Assembly (NCBI RefSeq): GCF_000006405.1
Contig: NW_003200804.1
Coordinates: 251,549 to 315,548 of the forward strand
DNA length: 64,000 bases
From: Perkinsus marinus ATCC 50983
Taxonomy: Eukaryota > Perkinsozoa > Perkinsida > Perkinsidae
Direction: 5' to 3'
Shown: piece after piece, positions 62,941 to 64,000 of the stretch
Layout: each line of letters opens with the position of its first letter
Position numbering within the stretch: position 1 is the stretch's first letter
Notes under the pieces: model-generated
Database searches by the model: none
Told to the model about the DNA's origin: nothing
The model's input: only the letters and a program-made list of their open reading frames with translations
Made by a program: the position numbers and the translations under genes

Positions 62941-63126
62941 GATCACACTTCCACCAACAACAATAGCTGATGCAACAACATTAATATGATATACTTCTCT
63001 TGCTACACATTAAGCTAGTAATTCGAAAGGGAATATAATAAGCTAACCAAGGACCTCTGTAATTATAAAATCAGCAATAAAGGCATATGGTGGTTACGGT
63101 TTCTTCCCTTGAATAAGAATATATTT

Positions 63127-63242
63127 GAGTTCCACCCGTGATATGGAAAACACTAGTGAAAATTCATAACTCACGACTACTGCGAATATCAGGTTCTTCA
63201 CAGAGTATTACGCCACTCCACGTAAAACGGGTTAAACTCCAT
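63127..63242 (+). repeat. RepB copy (short form)
   Basis: It has GAGTTCCACCCGTGATATGG, CTACTGCGAATATCAGG, TTACGCCACTCCACGTAAAA and CGGGTTAAACTCC. Its inverted ends and interior match copy 1 at 3666-3798. Confidence 0.75.
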
Positions 63243-63573
63243 TAAATATTCTATCAGCTTTTCATTCATTGAGAACCATACACCATCGTAGGCCATATTC
63301 GTGAACAACCCATGAAATTGAGCTCTAATAAAGTAGTACTGATAAACCAAGCTACCTTTACAGCGGAGAAATGAACCAAGTATCACCGTGAGCATTCCTC
63401 ATGATACAATGACGATCATCATAAAAAGGGGCATGACTCGCTACAGCATTTTCTTTCAAATGTTGCCGCATTCGATAATGCTCTTTTCGAACGCAACCCA
63501 TACAAAGAGTGATGACGCGAGATGCTTAGGTGATGACAGAACGAGCTGTAGTGATATTATTGTGCATGATTCG

Positions 63574-64000
63574 TTAGTAGACAATTGTAATGATACCGGA
63601 GGGGCCGAGCTGAGTCGGTGGCCGTCTTAGGAAGATGACGTGGCCACACGGACTGACTTCTGGATGTACTAGATAATCTCCCTCAGACCTGTCATAGTTT
63701 AAAGTGGATAATAAATTCATACGATGAGTTTTAGCATCCAATGATAACAATAACAATTGCCCCGAGCAGCAAGAGACGTCAACCGGAACTGTTTTTTCTT
63801 CAGGAGAAAGTTCAGTTTGCGTTTCAACGAAAATAGTATCATCAGTGAGGAAAGTGACCGAAACCAGATTGTCAGCCTCAAACGGAGCCTCGAACTTTGT
63901 CGCCTCGCAGAGAGATCCCTGCTCATCAACTACGATAAACTCATTCACAGCATCGCGACGACTATTGTATATAATTAGATAGTGGTCGGTGCCCATCTCA
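63574..64000 (-). CDS. Truncated unknown protein, beta-propeller-like
   Basis: A minus-strand frame runs off the right edge: DHYLIIYNSRRDAVNEFIVV, NLVSVTFLTDDTIFVETQTE, SGQLLLLSLDAKTHRMNLLS, HPEVSPCGHVIFLRRPPTQL. Alternating beta-strand patterns with D..T and SPCG turns suggest blades of a WD40 or peptidase-type propeller. The 5' end lies outside the window; the frame ends near 63574 or splices on. Confidence 0.4.
   Translation of the reverse strand, partial: EMGTDHYLIIYNSRRDAVNEFIVVDEQGSLCEATKFEAPFEADNLVSVTFLTDDTIFVETQTELSPEEKTVPVDVSCCSGQLLLLSLDAKTHRMNLLSTLNYDRSEGDYLVHPEVSPCGHVIFLRRPPTQLGPSGIITIVY

Overview
This looks like nuclear DNA of a protist, most probably an alveolate of the Perkinsus type. 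That assignment is inferred from many GT-AG introns of about 40-60 nt, high gene density on both strands, epsilon-tubulin, and a meiotic and flagellar gene set. Species was not tested. Two 100-base runs of N (16526-16625 and 40230-40329) show it is a scaffolded draft. Exon joins were read by eye and have no transcript support.

Layout. At 0-9.2 kb, on the plus strand, lie the 3' end of an MND1-like gene, a TPR/IQ protein, a coiled-coil protein, a PIH1-domain (dynein assembly) gene whose middle holds an antisense tRNA-Ile and a small duplication, and an epsilon-tubulin gene of about ten exons. At 9.5-16.4 kb lie an intronless ER HSP70 (BiP, minus), an AT-hook nuclear protein (plus) and an inositol-polyphosphate 5-phosphatase (minus). 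At 16.6-30.9 kb, plus strand, lie methylmalonate-semialdehyde dehydrogenase, a 9-kb DEVH-box helicase gene rich in repeats, and an intronless RRM-like protein. At 31-40 kb lie a RAD51 paralogue, a long coiled-coil gene with a 160-bp valine-frame (GTA)n tract, and a Mei2-like RNA-binding protein, all minus. At 40.3-43.2 kb nothing is certain. At 43.4-63 kb lie mitochondrial HSP60 (plus), then a trithorax/MLL-like PHD-bromo-FYR-SET protein, an acyl-CoA dehydrogenase and MSH2 (all minus). A truncated unknown gene reaches the right edge.

Functional themes. These genes are not an operon. Meiosis and repair are represented by MND1, the RAD51 paralogue, MSH2 and Mei2-like. Flagella and basal bodies are represented by epsilon-tubulin, PIH1 and possibly the coiled-coil protein. 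Proteostasis is represented by BiP and HSP60, and branched-chain or fatty-acid catabolism by MMSDH and the acyl-CoA dehydrogenase.

The most unusual signal lies in the introns. One repeat family of about 160 bp (RepA) occurs ten times and every copy falls within a predicted gene, apparently in introns, mostly in sense orientation. A second, MITE-like family (RepB) has inverted ends. tRNA T-arm sequences lie inside exactly delimited introns. Several introns appear to be only 19-25 nt, and many others are multiples of three without stops.
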